DNA of 19,166 nt from Rhodobacteraceae bacterium UBA6273 (GCA_002440625.1 DJUV01000147.1:1-19166); one strand, 5' to 3'; positions 1-8,537 are shown, counted from the stretch's first letter. Made by a program: numbers and translations. Notes: a model not told the origin generated them from the sequence alone.

Positions 1-647
<647 letters not shown>

Positions 648-731
648 TCGTGGCTCTCCTGATATCCGGCTCCTGGTTCTCAAATAGCCGGGGGGATGCA
701 ATGCGGCAAGCGCTTCGGGCGGTGGTTGCGC

Positions 732-2021
732 TCACACGCTTTCGATGCGGATCGCGACCGGCTCGCCGATGAGGACGCCGGTGGCGGGAAGGCGGCTTAA
801 GGCGTGGTCGATGGCATCGCGGGCGGTCTTGTGGGTCACGATCAAGACCGGTGCTACGGTGGCATCGGCATGGGCGTACTGGCGCATCCGGTCGATGGAG
901 ACGCCTTCCTCGCCAAGAACCGTGGCGACCTTGGCCAGCGCACCCGGTTTGTCGGCAAGTTCGAGCCTCAGGTAATGCGGGGCAGGGGCGCTGGTGCCGG
1001 CGGGCACCGCCTCGACAAGGTCGGTGGCGGGCTGGCCGAAGGTCGGGATGCGGCTGCCGCGCGCGATTTCGATCACGTCGGACATGACCGCGCTGGCCGT
1101 CGGGCCGGCACCGGCGCCGGCGCCGCGCAGGACGATCTGGCCGACGCTGTCGCCCTCGATCACCACCATGTTGGTGCCGCCCTGCAACTGGCCCAGGGGG
1201 CTGTCGGCGGGGACGAGGCAGGGTGTCATCCGCTGCTCAAGCCCCCGGCCCGTCATCTGCGCGACGCCGAGAAGCTTGATCCGGTAGCCCATGTCGGCGG
1301 CGCGGCGGATATCGTCGATGGAGACGCGGCCGATGCCCTCAAGCCGGACGGCATCGAAGGAAACGCGGGTGCCGAAGGCGATGGCGGCCAGAAGGCTGAG
1401 CTTGTGGCCGGCGTCGATGCCGCCGACGTCGAGATTGGGATCGGCCTCGAGATAGCCAAGCTGGCGGGCTTCCTCGAAGACCTCGGCGTAAGGAAGGCCC
1501 GCGCTTTCCATCCGCGTCAGGATGTAGTTGCAGGTGCCGTTCATCACGCCCATGACCCGGCGGATGTCATTGCCGGCAAGCCCCTCGGTCAGCGCCTTGA
1601 CGACGGGAATGCCACCCGCCACCGCCGCCTCGAAGCGGATGACATGGCCCTTGGCCTCGGCGGCTTCGGCCAAGGCCTGACCGTGAAGGGCGAGCATCGC
1701 CTTGTTGGCCGTCACCACGTCCTTGCCGGTGGCGATGGCGGCGCGGGTCGCGTCGAGCGCGGAGCCGTCGGCGCCGCCCATCAGTTCGACGAAGACGTCG
1801 ATATCCTCTCGCCGCGCCAGCGCGACCGGATCATCCTCCCAGGCATAGGACGAAAGGTCGGCATCGCGGTTCTTGGTGCGGCTACGGGCCGAGACGGCGG
1901 TAATCACGACCGGGCGGCCGGTGCGGCGCTGGATCAGGGCCGCGTGGTTCTGGACGATCTTCACGGTGCCGATGCCGACCGTGCCAAGGCCAGCCACGCC
2001 AAGACGCAAGGGTTCGGACAT
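732..2021 (-). CDS. hom: Homoserine dehydrogenase
   Basis: Reduces aspartate semialdehyde to homoserine with NAD(P)H, the branch point toward threonine and methionine; cytoplasmic. The protein has 429 residues, the normal length for the ACT-containing form. It begins with a Rossmann dinucleotide motif, GVAGLGTVG (residues 8-16), continues through the homoserine dehydrogenase domain with GGIPVVKAL and GVMNGTCNYILTRM, and ends in an ACT regulatory domain of about 75 residues starting near HYLRLELADKPGALAKV. ACT domains in this family commonly mediate threonine feedback inhibition. The frame stays open 26 codons further upstream, but the ATG at 2021 is chosen because MSEPLRLGVAG fits the family N-terminus and a GGAG Shine-Dalgarno lies about 6 nt upstream. 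The next gene on the strand is glpX. Confidence 0.97.
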   Translation of the reverse strand: MSEPLRLGVAGLGTVGIGTVKIVQNHAALIQRRTGRPVVITAVSARSRTKNRDADLSSYAWEDDPVALARREDIDVFVELMGGADGSALDATRAAIATGKDVVTANKAMLALHGQALAEAAEAKGHVIRFEAAVAGGIPVVKALTEGLAGNDIRRVMGVMNGTCNYILTRMESAGLPYAEVFEEARQLGYLEADPNLDVGGIDAGHKLSLLAAIAFGTRVSFDAVRLEGIGRVSIDDIRRAADMGYRIKLLGVAQMTGRGLEQRMTPCLVPADSPLGQLQGGTNMVVIEGDSVGQIVLRGAGAGAGPTASAVMSDVIEIARGSRIPTFGQPATDLVEAVPAGTSAPAPHYLRLELADKPGALAKVATVLGEEGVSIDRMRQYAHADATVAPVLIVTHKTARDAIDHALSRLPATGVLIGEPVAIRIESV

Positions 2022-2040
2022 CGGAAACTCCACAAAGGCT

Positions 2041-2059
2041 GCGGGGCGCCTCGCCCCGC
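2041..2059 (-). terminator. GC-rich hairpin between lipoprotein gene and hom
   Basis: An 8-bp perfect inverted repeat, GCGGGGCG / CGCCCCGC with a 3-nt loop, lies 19 nt upstream of the hom start and 66 nt beyond the lipoprotein stop codon. No T-run follows on the minus strand. It may partly terminate the lipoprotein transcript or sit in the hom leader. A weaker 6-bp stem (CGTTGC/GCAACG, 2080-2101) lies just before it in the direction of transcription. Confidence 0.3.
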
Positions 2060-2125
2060 CTGTCTGCCGGGTGTTAGCCCGTTGCGCTACCGCTTGCAAC
2101 GCGGCTTGGCGCGCCTCGGGCCGGA

Positions 2126-2371
2126 TCAGCCCTGGGGTGCGGCGCGCAGGGCCTCGGCGCGCGACCTGAGAAGTGCGGCCCGCGCCTCGACCGGCGCCGC
2201 CGGGTCACTGGCAGGTGCTGGCGGCACGGCGGCGAGCAGCGTGTCGAGCGGTGCGAGCTTCGGGTAAGCGGCGGAGGTGACGGCGGGCGAGACGGCGCCC
2301 TCGACAGCCGGAGCCGGCGCGCAGGCGGAGAGGGCGGCGATGACTGCGAAGGGAACGGCAGGGCGAAGCAT
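2126..2371 (-). CDS. Small predicted lipoprotein, function unknown
   Basis: I do not recognise a functional family. The 81-residue product starts MLRPAVPFAVIAALSACAPA, a short hydrophobic signal sequence ending in a lipobox (LSAC), so signal peptidase II cleavage and lipidation of the cysteine at residue 17 are expected. The rest is Ala/Pro-rich (PAPAVEGAVSPA, AAVPPAPASDPAAP) and ends in a short charged helix-like stretch, ARAALLRSRAEALRAAPQG. The frame is open upstream, but the ATG at 2371 has a GGAG about 9 nt upstream and places the signal peptide at the N-terminus. It lies 104 bp upstream of hom on the same strand and diverges from the tetR-type gene at 2484. The lipoprotein call rests on signal and lipobox only. 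Confidence 0.75.
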   Translation of the reverse strand: MLRPAVPFAVIAALSACAPAPAVEGAVSPAVTSAAYPKLAPLDTLLAAVPPAPASDPAAPVEARAALLRSRAEALRAAPQG

Positions 2372-2454
2372 CGGCTTTCTCCGGTGGGCGGTGGCCGCAA
2401 GGTAGCAGTCCCGCCGGGGCAGCCGCAAGACGGGCGGGATCGGCGCTATTGTAT

Positions 2455-2474
2455 TGAACGGGCGTTCATATAAT
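2455..2474 (+). promoter_or_regulatory. Palindromic operator abutting a consensus -10 box for the TetR gene
   Basis: TGAACG-GG-CGTTCA (2455-2468) is a perfect 6+6 inverted repeat with a 2-nt centre, a form typical of TetR-family operators. The next six bases, 2469-2474, are TATAAT, a perfect -10 box. No good -35 box is seen; TATTGT at 2447-2452 (16-nt spacing) is the nearest candidate. The operator therefore occupies the spacer, so binding should block RNA polymerase. Expected transcription start is about 2481, three or so bases before the ATG at 2484. Autoregulation is inferred. Confidence 0.7.
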
Positions 2475-2483
2475 CTGCCTGGC

Positions 2484-3071
2484 ATGGCCCGCAAGACCGG
2501 CTCCCATTCCGAAATCACAGGACCGCGCATCCGGGACGCGGCGCAGAAGCTATTCGCGCGGCACGGATTCGCCGCCGTTTCGATGCGGCAGATCGCGGCC
2601 GAGGTGGGGGTGCAGGCCGGGGCGCTTTACCTTTACACGCCCGACAAGGAGACCCTGCTCCTTGACCTCCTCAAGACGCATATGGACGACCTCATCGCCG
2701 ACTGGGTCTCCGCCGATCCCGGCGGCGCGCCGGCGGCGCGGCTCGAAGCCTTCGTGCGCTTCCATATCCGCTTCAATCTCGAACGCGCCGACGCGGTCTT
2801 CCTGTCCTACATGGAGCTTCGCAACCTCGGGGCAGAGAACTTCGCCGCCATCGAGATTTTGCGCCGCGACTATGAGACCCGGCTTGAGAGCATCCTGAGC
2901 GAGGGCGCGGCGGCAGGCGTCTTCGCGCTCCAGGATGCCAAGATCGCGGCCTTTGCCATCATCGCGATGCTGACCGGCGTCAACACATGGTACCGCGAGG
3001 GCGGGCGGCTGAGCCGCGCCGCCGTCGGCGATCTTTACTGGGACATGGTGCGCAGGTCCGTCGCCGCCTGA
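2484..3071 (+). CDS. TetR/AcrR family transcriptional regulator
   Basis: DNA-binding repressor-type regulator of 195 residues, normal for the family. The N-terminal TetR domain spans about residues 12-60: IRDAAQKLFARHGFAAVSM, then a helix-turn-helix in RQIAAEVGVQAGALYLYTPD and the following KETLL. The C-terminal half is the variable ligand/dimerisation domain and does not reveal the ligand. The frame opens at a TTG at 2454, but that codon lies upstream of the predicted transcript start and overlaps the operator. The ATG at 2484 (MARKTGSHSEITG) is the sensible start. It has no Shine-Dalgarno, and the -10 box ends only 9 nt upstream, so the mRNA is probably leaderless or nearly so. The gene stands alone, divergent from the lipoprotein gene and convergent with the Tad-like genes, so its targets beyond itself are unknown. 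Confidence 0.93.
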   Translation: MARKTGSHSEITGPRIRDAAQKLFARHGFAAVSMRQIAAEVGVQAGALYLYTPDKETLLLDLLKTHMDDLIADWVSADPGGAPAARLEAFVRFHIRFNLERADAVFLSYMELRNLGAENFAAIEILRRDYETRLESILSEGAAAGVFALQDAKIAAFAIIAMLTGVNTWYREGGRLSRAAVGDLYWDMVRRSVAA

Positions 3072-3088
3072 GGTGGCTGAGAGCGAAA

Positions 3089-3112
3089 CGCCCCGGCGAT
3101 GAGGCCGGGGCG
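3089..3112. terminator. Hairpin between convergent genes
   Basis: A perfect 9-bp stem, CGCCCCGGC / GCCGGGGCG with the 6-nt loop GATGAG, lies between the end of the TetR gene (3071) and the end of the Tad-like operon (3147). No long T-run follows on either strand; the minus strand has a short TTT after the stem. It probably acts as a shared terminator for the converging transcripts. Confidence 0.55.
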
Positions 3113-3146
3113 CGAAAGCGCGGATCAGATTTCCGGACTGCCCGGA

Positions 3147-3794
3147 TCAGCTTCCGACCGTGGCGTCCGTCGTGCCATCGTCACTGACGTTGTCGGAGGG
3201 GTCGATGTCGGTGTCGTAGATGCAGGCCGGGATTGTGCCGGGCTTTTTCCACAGTATGCAGCCGGTGAAACGGGGGCGGGTGGTGATGAACTGCTTGAAC
3301 CATTGGGCGTTGAGGCCGATGTTGAAAATCGGCTCATAGGCCATGAACGTCTCGACCACGACAAGGTAGTCGCCCGTGGCCATCTTCGGAATGCGGTTCG
3401 CATTGGCCTGCAGTTGCTCCGTGGTCATGCCGCCGGTGGCGCCGGTGGCATAGGACCAGGCGATCTTGTTCATTTTCTTGTCGTCATCCCAGAACACGCT
3501 TGAGACGCGGATCGTTGTCGGCTTGCGCGAAAAGGTGATGTAGTCGAAGAGCTTGTTCATCCCCTCGATGTAGTTGGCGTCGATCGGGTCGGCTTCGCGG
3601 GAAACCAGGTCGGCGATCGTATAGGCGCCCTTCTGGTTCACGTTCTTCTGCCGGAAGGCATCGAAGAACTGGAACGACGCGATGTACCACCAGATCAGGA
3701 AGGTGCTGGCGAGCACGCCCTCGACCGGCATCGAACCTGTCTCGCTGGCGGTGAAGCGCCGGCCGATCACCCTCAGATGCGAAAGGAATGTCAT
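3147..3794 (-). CDS. TadE/TadG-like pseudopilin membrane protein
   Basis: Product of 215 residues resembling the TadE/TadG-type minor pseudopilins of Flp/Tad pili. Near the N-terminus is a family-like processing/transmembrane segment, SETGSMPVEGVLASTFLIWW (about residues 18-37): a short charged leader, then Gly, Glu and one hydrophobic helix. The remainder would be periplasmic or extracellular. It is Tyr/Phe-rich and acidic at its end (DTDIDPSDNVSDDGTTDATV), with cysteines in TGCILW and PACIYD that could pair. It is the last gene of a three-gene minus-strand operon and starts 2 bp after the previous stop. The role is inferred from this N-terminal segment and the neighbours, not from a catalytic motif. 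No Tad ATPase, secretin, prepilin peptidase or Flp pilin gene lies in the window. Confidence 0.75.
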   Translation of the reverse strand: MTFLSHLRVIGRRFTASETGSMPVEGVLASTFLIWWYIASFQFFDAFRQKNVNQKGAYTIADLVSREADPIDANYIEGMNKLFDYITFSRKPTTIRVSSVFWDDDKKMNKIAWSYATGATGGMTTEQLQANANRIPKMATGDYLVVVETFMAYEPIFNIGLNAQWFKQFITTRPRFTGCILWKKPGTIPACIYDTDIDPSDNVSDDGTTDATVGS

Positions 3795-3796
3795 GT

Positions 3797-4351
3797 TCAG
3801 GTCCCCGGCTCGGGTTCGTTGACGAATGCAGTCGTGGAAATCAGGGCGTAGGCGCCGGTGTTGTCCTTGGGCAGCTGGAACCCCATACCCGTCGTGGGCA
3901 CGATCGGATCGAACTTGGCGCAGGCGCGGACCAGCATCAGCTCGTCTCCCGCGCCCTTTTCGAACGGGTTGCCAAGCGGCACCAGCGGATTGGCGCGGTC
4001 GACGCAGATTGCGCCCGAGGAAAGCGGCGCCCAGGTCACGGTCGAGACCGGGCGCAACTCGATGACGACCGTGGTCATGCAGTTGGGGATGATCCCGGCG
4101 CGGTTGCAGATCAGGCGCTTGAAGTCGGTATAGGTGCCGGTGAAGGTTCCGAGTCTCAGGTCGCGCACCGACAGGTCAAGCGAGCGTTCCAGCATCACGT
4201 GACGCAGCATCAGGACGCCCATTTCCAGCGAAGAGATGACCAGCATCATGAAGAACGGCAGGAAGAGGAGGAACGGAATGGTTGCGGCACCATCCTCTTC
4301 CCGCGCTGCGCGCGCGAACCGCAGCTTCAGGCGTGACATGAGGGTTGCCAT
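3797..4351 (-). CDS. TadE-like pseudopilin membrane protein
   Basis: Product of 184 residues, TadE-like. After a basic leader (MATLMSRLKLRFARA) comes REEDGAATIPFLLFLPFFMM, the typical charged-Glu-Asp-Gly junction into a single transmembrane helix (about residues 18-45), then SLEMGVLMLRHVMLERSLDL, the amphipathic stretch usual after the TadE membrane segment. The C-terminal part contains cysteines in LICNRAG, IPNCMTT, AICVDRA and VRACAKF that may form disulfides outside the cytoplasm. The ATG at 4351 shares one base with the upstream TGA (TGATG), which indicates translational coupling; the in-frame ATG at 4339 is an alternative start. Together with its neighbours it probably contributes to a surface pilus or a related envelope structure. 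Confidence 0.8.
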   Translation of the reverse strand: MATLMSRLKLRFARAAREEDGAATIPFLLFLPFFMMLVISSLEMGVLMLRHVMLERSLDLSVRDLRLGTFTGTYTDFKRLICNRAGIIPNCMTTVVIELRPVSTVTWAPLSSGAICVDRANPLVPLGNPFEKGAGDELMLVRACAKFDPIVPTTGMGFQLPKDNTGAYALISTTAFVNEPEPGT

Positions 4352-6099
4352 CAGTGGGTCAGCCTCAGCTTGTTGATCGACTGGACGATGCCCGAGAAGG
4401 CGTCCTGAATGTCCGTGCCTTCGACCTGATAGTACCCGGCGCTTGCGCAGTCCGACAGCAGTTGCTGGCCGCGGGTCGGCGCCTCGAAGGCGATCGTGTA
4501 GATGCGCACGTCCTTGCCCTTCGCCTTCGCGGCATCGCAGAGCGACAGGGTCTGGCTGTCCTTGGTGTTCGCGACGTAGGTATTGACCTGCGGGCTGGAC
4601 ACCGAAGAGGGGCGCCACAGGTTGCGGGTGCTGCTGCTGTTGTAGGCCGGATAGATGATGTTGTCCGACAGATAGTAGATGCCCATCGTCGCCCAGACTT
4701 CGGGCCAGGTCATCTGCTGCGCGCGGGGGGTGCCCGTGTAGCCGGTGTCGTTGACGGTGGTGGTCGAGCAGCTTTTCTTGCCGCAGGTCGTCACCGAGCG
4801 GGATCCGTCGCCCCAGGCATGATCAAGCCAGAGGCCGGTCTCGACGGAGTACCACTGCTTCTTGCCCGCGTCGTAGAGCGAGTACTGGTTGACCGAGTAA
4901 TCGTCGGTCAGGCTGGCATTCTGCGTGTAGTAGAGGTTCCGGTAGAGGCGGCTCGCACCCTTGTTGTACGGCCCGCCGTTGGCAGTGTTGCGCAGCTTGT
5001 ACTCGGTGGTGTTTTCACCATCCGTCATCAGGACGATGACCTTCAGCGACTTGCCGTTGTCATAGTTGAAGGGCCGGCCGGCGACGTTGGCGTTGAGCTT
5101 TCCATTGGCGATCATGTTGGTCACGACCGGACGCATGGACGGGTCCAGAAGTGCCGTACCCCATTTCATCCCGAGGTCGATGGAGGTGTTGCCATCCGCC
5201 TGGAGGTTGTCGATGAAGGCCTTGAGCTTTGCGCGGTCGTCCGAGAACGGCAGGATCTGGTTCTTCGGGTTGGGCGAGCAGTTGAAAAGCTGCGGCGGGC
5301 TTGCCTTGTAGAAGGGGTCGAAGTGCCCGTTGCGCTGATACACGCGGTCGAAGGGACCCGTGCCGAAGGACATCGCCGTGCTGGTAAAATCGCCCTCGGC
5401 CGGATCGAACTCGATGCAGTTCGACAGGGACTGTTCGTTGGTGACGTTGAAGTAGCTGATGAGGTTGGGGCTCAACGCGACTTGCGTCGAATAGGGGATG
5501 ATCGAGATCGAGACGTTGCCGGCCTCGGTTGAATCGAAGATCTGGTCGACGAAGGACTTGGCGGCGGGCCTGAGGTTGTTGATCCGGCTGCCACCCATTG
5601 ACCCGGAAATGTCGAGGACGAGCGAGATTTCGATCTCACCCACGCTTTCCTCGGCCGTCGACGCGGCGGGGACCGACAGGCTCTTGATCCCGACCATGCT
5701 CATGAACCAGGTCGGCACGGATTCCTTGACCGCGATGCTGACGCGGCGGGAATCGCCAAAGGCGCCCTGCACCACCGTGATCTGGTCGTCGGTCGGCGGC
5801 TTCAGGCCTGCCTTGACGAAGTAATCCTTTACCACATCCTTCGCCGGCAGCGTCTGCTGCAGGTCGGCGGCGGCAAGTGCTGCGCGGTCGATGGTGTTCA
5901 TTTGCAGGGTGCGCCGTTCCTCTGCCCGCATCACGTCAAGCGCGATACCGCTGAGAAGCAGCATGATGACAAAGCAGAAGAGGCCGAAGATCAGCAGCGA
6001 GCCGTCTTCCTCGCGCCGGAAATGGTCGAGACGCCGAAAGCGGCCGCGGGGCCGGGAACTAGCTGCTTGATCGCTGGCTACGATAGAATAGTCGGTCAT
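4351..6099 (-). CDS. TadG-like pilus assembly protein with von Willebrand A domain
   Basis: Product of 582 residues. A cytoplasmic N-terminus with FRREEDGSLLIFGLFCFVIM leads into one membrane helix (about 34-54), as in TadG proteins. A von Willebrand factor A domain starts near residue 155, with the metal-adhesion motif DISGS (163-167), a Thr in NTSIDLG (T305) and the third site in VLMTDGENTT (D360). All three MIDAS elements are present, so divalent metal binding is expected. Between the third MIDAS element and the last strands (about residues 365-525) is a large Tyr/Ser/Asn-rich insertion that includes a close cysteine pair (C439, C444). The frame is open to 6309, but the ATG at 6099 has a strong AAGGGG Shine-Dalgarno and a correct TadG N-terminus. 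It is the first gene of the trio. The 247-bp gap upstream (6100-6346) must hold its promoter, but I see no convincing -35/-10 pair there. Confidence 0.85.
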   Translation of the reverse strand: MTDYSIVASDQAASSRPRGRFRRLDHFRREEDGSLLIFGLFCFVIMLLLSGIALDVMRAEERRTLQMNTIDRAALAAADLQQTLPAKDVVKDYFVKAGLKPPTDDQITVVQGAFGDSRRVSIAVKESVPTWFMSMVGIKSLSVPAASTAEESVGEIEISLVLDISGSMGGSRINNLRPAAKSFVDQIFDSTEAGNVSISIIPYSTQVALSPNLISYFNVTNEQSLSNCIEFDPAEGDFTSTAMSFGTGPFDRVYQRNGHFDPFYKASPPQLFNCSPNPKNQILPFSDDRAKLKAFIDNLQADGNTSIDLGMKWGTALLDPSMRPVVTNMIANGKLNANVAGRPFNYDNGKSLKVIVLMTDGENTTEYKLRNTANGGPYNKGASRLYRNLYYTQNASLTDDYSVNQYSLYDAGKKQWYSVETGLWLDHAWGDGSRSVTTCGKKSCSTTTVNDTGYTGTPRAQQMTWPEVWATMGIYYLSDNIIYPAYNSSSTRNLWRPSSVSSPQVNTYVANTKDSQTLSLCDAAKAKGKDVRIYTIAFEAPTRGQQLLSDCASAGYYQVEGTDIQDAFSGIVQSINKLRLTH

Positions 6100-6346
6100 C
6101 GAATACCCCTTCACAACAATTGCCCAGCCGTCAGACACACTGCGCACCAAGATGCTCTGCGGGGCACATGCGGCAAAATTGGGGCAAAGCATGGGGCGAA
6201 ACGCGGGCGATTGTGCGATAGGCGGAATAACGCGCCCGGAGAGTGTCCGATTGCCGGAGAACACCAGAATCGTGTCGAATCGCTGAACAGTGGGTTTGGC
6301 CATCGCCACGGATCGGCGGCGCCCGGAGGCAGGTTTTCACCCTGTA

Positions 6347-7507
6347 TTAACCGTTTCCGGCAGTGATTCTCTCTGCGGACCGACTCTCGGGGCCTGTCGT
6401 GGCATTGCCAATATGGGGCAGAGGCTTGCCCGGCGCCGTGCGGTAAATCAGCGCATCCGGGCCTGCGGCATAAGCTGCGGCGCGGGCCTGCAGCGCAGCG
6501 TGATGGGGGGACTTGATGCAGACCGGATCGGTCGCCCCGGCATCGCCTGCAAGCGCCATCGCCTGGCAGCGGCAGCCGCCGAAATCCGCCTCGCGCCGGT
6601 CGCAGCTCTGGCAGGGTTCCGGCATCCAGCCGGTGCCGCGATAGGCGTTGAAGGCAGAGGACTGATACCAGATGTCAGAGAGCGGCTTGTCGCGGACGTT
6701 CTCGAATGTCAGGTGCGGGATGGTCTGCGCGGCATGGCAGGGCAGGACGGTGCCGTCCGGTGCCACGTTGAGGCCGGTCGTGCCCCAGCCGCCCATGCAG
6801 CGCTTGGGATAGTCGGAATGGTAGTCCGCCGGCACGTAGTCCACGACGAGCCGCCCCTTCAGCCGCGCCCGCGCCTCGGCGACGATGCGGGTCGCCTCCT
6901 TCGCCTGCTCGCGCGTCGGCATCAGCGCGTCGCGGTTCTTCAGCGCCCAGCCGTGGAACTGGACCGTTGCCACCTCGATCCGACGCGCGCCCATCTCTTC
7001 GGCCATCTCCAAGGCGCGCGGGAGTTGGTGGAGGTTGCGGCGATGAAGGACGGTGTTCAGCGTCAGCGGAAAGCCGATGGCCTTGATCCATCCGGCGACC
7101 TGCATCTTCCGTGTGAAGCCGCCCCTGTAACCCCCGATCGCATCGGCCATTTCCGCATCCGTGCCCTGAAGCGACAACTGGACATGGTCGAGCCCCGCTG
7201 CGTCGAGCTCACCGAGCCGCGCTTCGGTCAGGCCGATGCCGGAGGTGATGAGGTTGGTGTAAAGCCCTATCTGACGCGCGGCCCTTACAAGCTCCGGCAG
7301 ATCGCGGCGCGAGGCGGGTTCGCCGCCCGAAAGGTGCAGTTGCAGGACGCCAAGTTCAGCCGCCTCGCGGAAGACCCGTACCCAGTCTTCGGTCGGAAGC
7401 TCCGTCTCGGCGCGGGCGAGTTCCAGGGGGTTGGAGCAATAGGGGCAGGAGAGCGGGCAGCGGTGCGTCAGTTCCGCGAGCATGGCGATGGGCGGGCGGA
7501 TGGTCAT
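6347..7507 (-). CDS. pqqE: PqqA peptide cyclase PqqE (radical SAM)
   Basis: Radical S-adenosylmethionine enzyme that, with PqqD as peptide chaperone, forms the carbon-carbon bond between the conserved Glu and Tyr of PqqA, the first step of pyrroloquinoline quinone synthesis; cytoplasmic. Length 386 is normal. The CxxxCxxC cluster motif is C17, C21 and C24 (HRCPLSCPYC), followed by LHLSGGEP for SAM binding. The C-terminal SPASM domain (about 245-345) has the cysteine-rich pattern for auxiliary iron-sulfur clusters: KRCMGGWGTTG, VLPCHAAQ, EPCQSCDRREADFGGCRC and DPVCIKSP. Its ATG overlaps the pqqD stop by 4 nt (ATGA). It is the last gene of the operon. Confidence 0.97.
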   Translation of the reverse strand: MTIRPPIAMLAELTHRCPLSCPYCSNPLELARAETELPTEDWVRVFREAAELGVLQLHLSGGEPASRRDLPELVRAARQIGLYTNLITSGIGLTEARLGELDAAGLDHVQLSLQGTDAEMADAIGGYRGGFTRKMQVAGWIKAIGFPLTLNTVLHRRNLHQLPRALEMAEEMGARRIEVATVQFHGWALKNRDALMPTREQAKEATRIVAEARARLKGRLVVDYVPADYHSDYPKRCMGGWGTTGLNVAPDGTVLPCHAAQTIPHLTFENVRDKPLSDIWYQSSAFNAYRGTGWMPEPCQSCDRREADFGGCRCQAMALAGDAGATDPVCIKSPHHAALQARAAAYAAGPDALIYRTAPGKPLPHIGNATTGPESRSAERITAGNG

Positions 7508-7782
7508 GGCGCAAGGTCCAGGAAAAGCCGGTCGCGGAGCGCGCCGAGGAAGCCGGCGCTGTCGGCGGCGATCTGGTCCTGAGGGGCGGCATAGCGGTCG
7601 GCGAGCCGGGCGGTGATCTCGCCAAAGCTGCTTTTACCGTCGACTTCTGAGAGGATCGCATGGGCCACCGGGTCAAGCGTCACCGTCCGCTCCGGCGCCA
7701 AGAGCACCCAGGTATCGCGCAGCTTGTCGAAGTGGATGCGCACGCCACGGGGCAGGGCGGGGATGGCACCGGGGGCGATCAC
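7504..7782 (-). CDS. pqqD: PQQ biosynthesis peptide chaperone PqqD
   Basis: RiPP recognition element protein that binds the PqqA precursor and presents it to PqqE. I place the start at a GTG at 7782, which overlaps the pqqC stop as GTGA and has GAGGGCG just upstream. This yields 92 residues, the usual PqqD size. An ATG at 7821 in the same frame would add 13 residues lying inside pqqC. Family features are the basic strand PRGVRIHFDKLRDTWVLLAP near the N-terminus, LDPVAHAILSEVDG in the middle and a C-terminal helical part ending ALRDRLFLDLAP. The stop overlaps the pqqE start by 4 nt, so pqqC, pqqD and pqqE form a translationally coupled chain. Confidence 0.93.
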   Translation of the reverse strand: MIAPGAIPALPRGVRIHFDKLRDTWVLLAPERTVTLDPVAHAILSEVDGKSSFGEITARLADRYAAPQDQIAADSAGFLGALRDRLFLDLAP

Positions 7783-8537
7783 GACGCCCTCGCCAGAAGG
7801 AGGCCCTCGCCCGGCACCCATGCCCCCGGCGGGATGCGGCCGGGTTCGACATAGGCCGAATGAAGGGCGTCAAGTTGCGCCCAGAGGACGTCGGTCTTGA
7901 AGGTCAGGGCGGCGGCGGCCATGTCCTGCTTTTCGGCCGTATCGGCATGGTCGAGCACCCATTTCAACCCGAAGGCCACATCATCGGGCGCTTCGGTCAG
8001 CCGCTTGCGGAAGTAGCTGAGCGAGGCGTCATTGGCGAAGGGGTAATGCTTCAAGAGCCCCTCGATCCGGTTGGCATGGATCGCCGGGGCGAAAAGCTCG
8101 GTCAGCGAGGCGGCGACCGCCTCAAGCAGGGTCTTGTCGCGGACGAAGCGGACATAGGCATCGACGGCAAAGCGCGTCGCCGGCATCACGCCCCGGCAGG
8201 AGGCGACGTAGTCGGGATCAAGCCCCACCGCCTCGGCAAGCCTCAGCCAGCGGCGGATGCCGCCCTCATTCACATCGGTGCCGTCGTGATCCTCGATCCG
8301 CTTGCGCCAGGCGCGGCGGAGCGCGGGGTCTTCGACGCGCGACATGAAGGCCGCGTCCTTCATCGGAATCGAGTGCTGGTAATAATAGCGGTTGATGACC
8401 CAGGCGCGGACTTGATCGGGGGTGCAGCCGCCGCCATGCAGAAGGTGATGGAACGGGTGGCGGTCATGGTAGCGCTCCGCCCCGATCTGGCGCAGGCGGG
8501 CTTCGAATGCCTCGCGGCTTTGCGGCTCATCCGTCAT
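7779..8537 (-). CDS. pqqC: Pyrroloquinoline-quinone synthase PqqC
   Basis: Cofactorless oxidase that performs the final ring closure and eight-electron oxidation producing PQQ. The protein has 252 residues, the typical size, with a heme-oxygenase-like all-helical fold. Recognisable family segments are ERYHDRHPFHHLLHGG (about 21-36), WVINRYYYQHSIPMKDAAFM (about 46-65), the helix RKRIEDHDGTD and FAPAIHANRIEGLLKHYPF. The His, Tyr and Arg residues characteristic of the active-site pocket are therefore present. Its start overlaps the pqqB stop (ATGA), and its own stop overlaps the pqqD GTG. Confidence 0.97.
   Translation of the reverse strand: MTDEPQSREAFEARLRQIGAERYHDRHPFHHLLHGGGCTPDQVRAWVINRYYYQHSIPMKDAAFMSRVEDPALRRAWRKRIEDHDGTDVNEGGIRRWLRLAEAVGLDPDYVASCRGVMPATRFAVDAYVRFVRDKTLLEAVAASLTELFAPAIHANRIEGLLKHYPFANDASLSYFRKRLTEAPDDVAFGLKWVLDHADTAEKQDMAAAALTFKTDVLWAQLDALHSAYVEPGRIPPGAWVPGEGLLLARAS

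Noticed and set aside
804..2267. A 487-codon plus-strand open frame opposite hom
   Set aside because: It is the antisense shadow of hom in GC-rich DNA. Composition is Gly/Ala/Asp/His-rich with no family pattern, and it crosses the start of hom and the lipoprotein gene.
2409..2439. TCCCGCC/GGCGGGA inverted repeat upstream of the TetR gene
   Set aside because: The 17-nt loop and GC-rich arms are expected by chance in this base composition; the 2455-2468 palindrome is the better operator.
4345..5532. A 395-codon plus-strand open frame opposite the TadG-like gene
   Set aside because: It is antisense to a gene with a membrane helix and a full MIDAS set, with no recognisable domain and no ribosome-binding site in a sensible place.
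6100..6309. Possible N-terminal extension of the TadG-like protein from 6309
   Set aside because: The extension has no family similarity, while the ATG at 6099 has a strong AAGGGG ribosome-binding site and the expected N-terminus.
6331..6346. CAGG/CCTG stem after pqqE as a terminator
   Set aside because: The stem is only 4 bp and no T-run follows on the minus strand.
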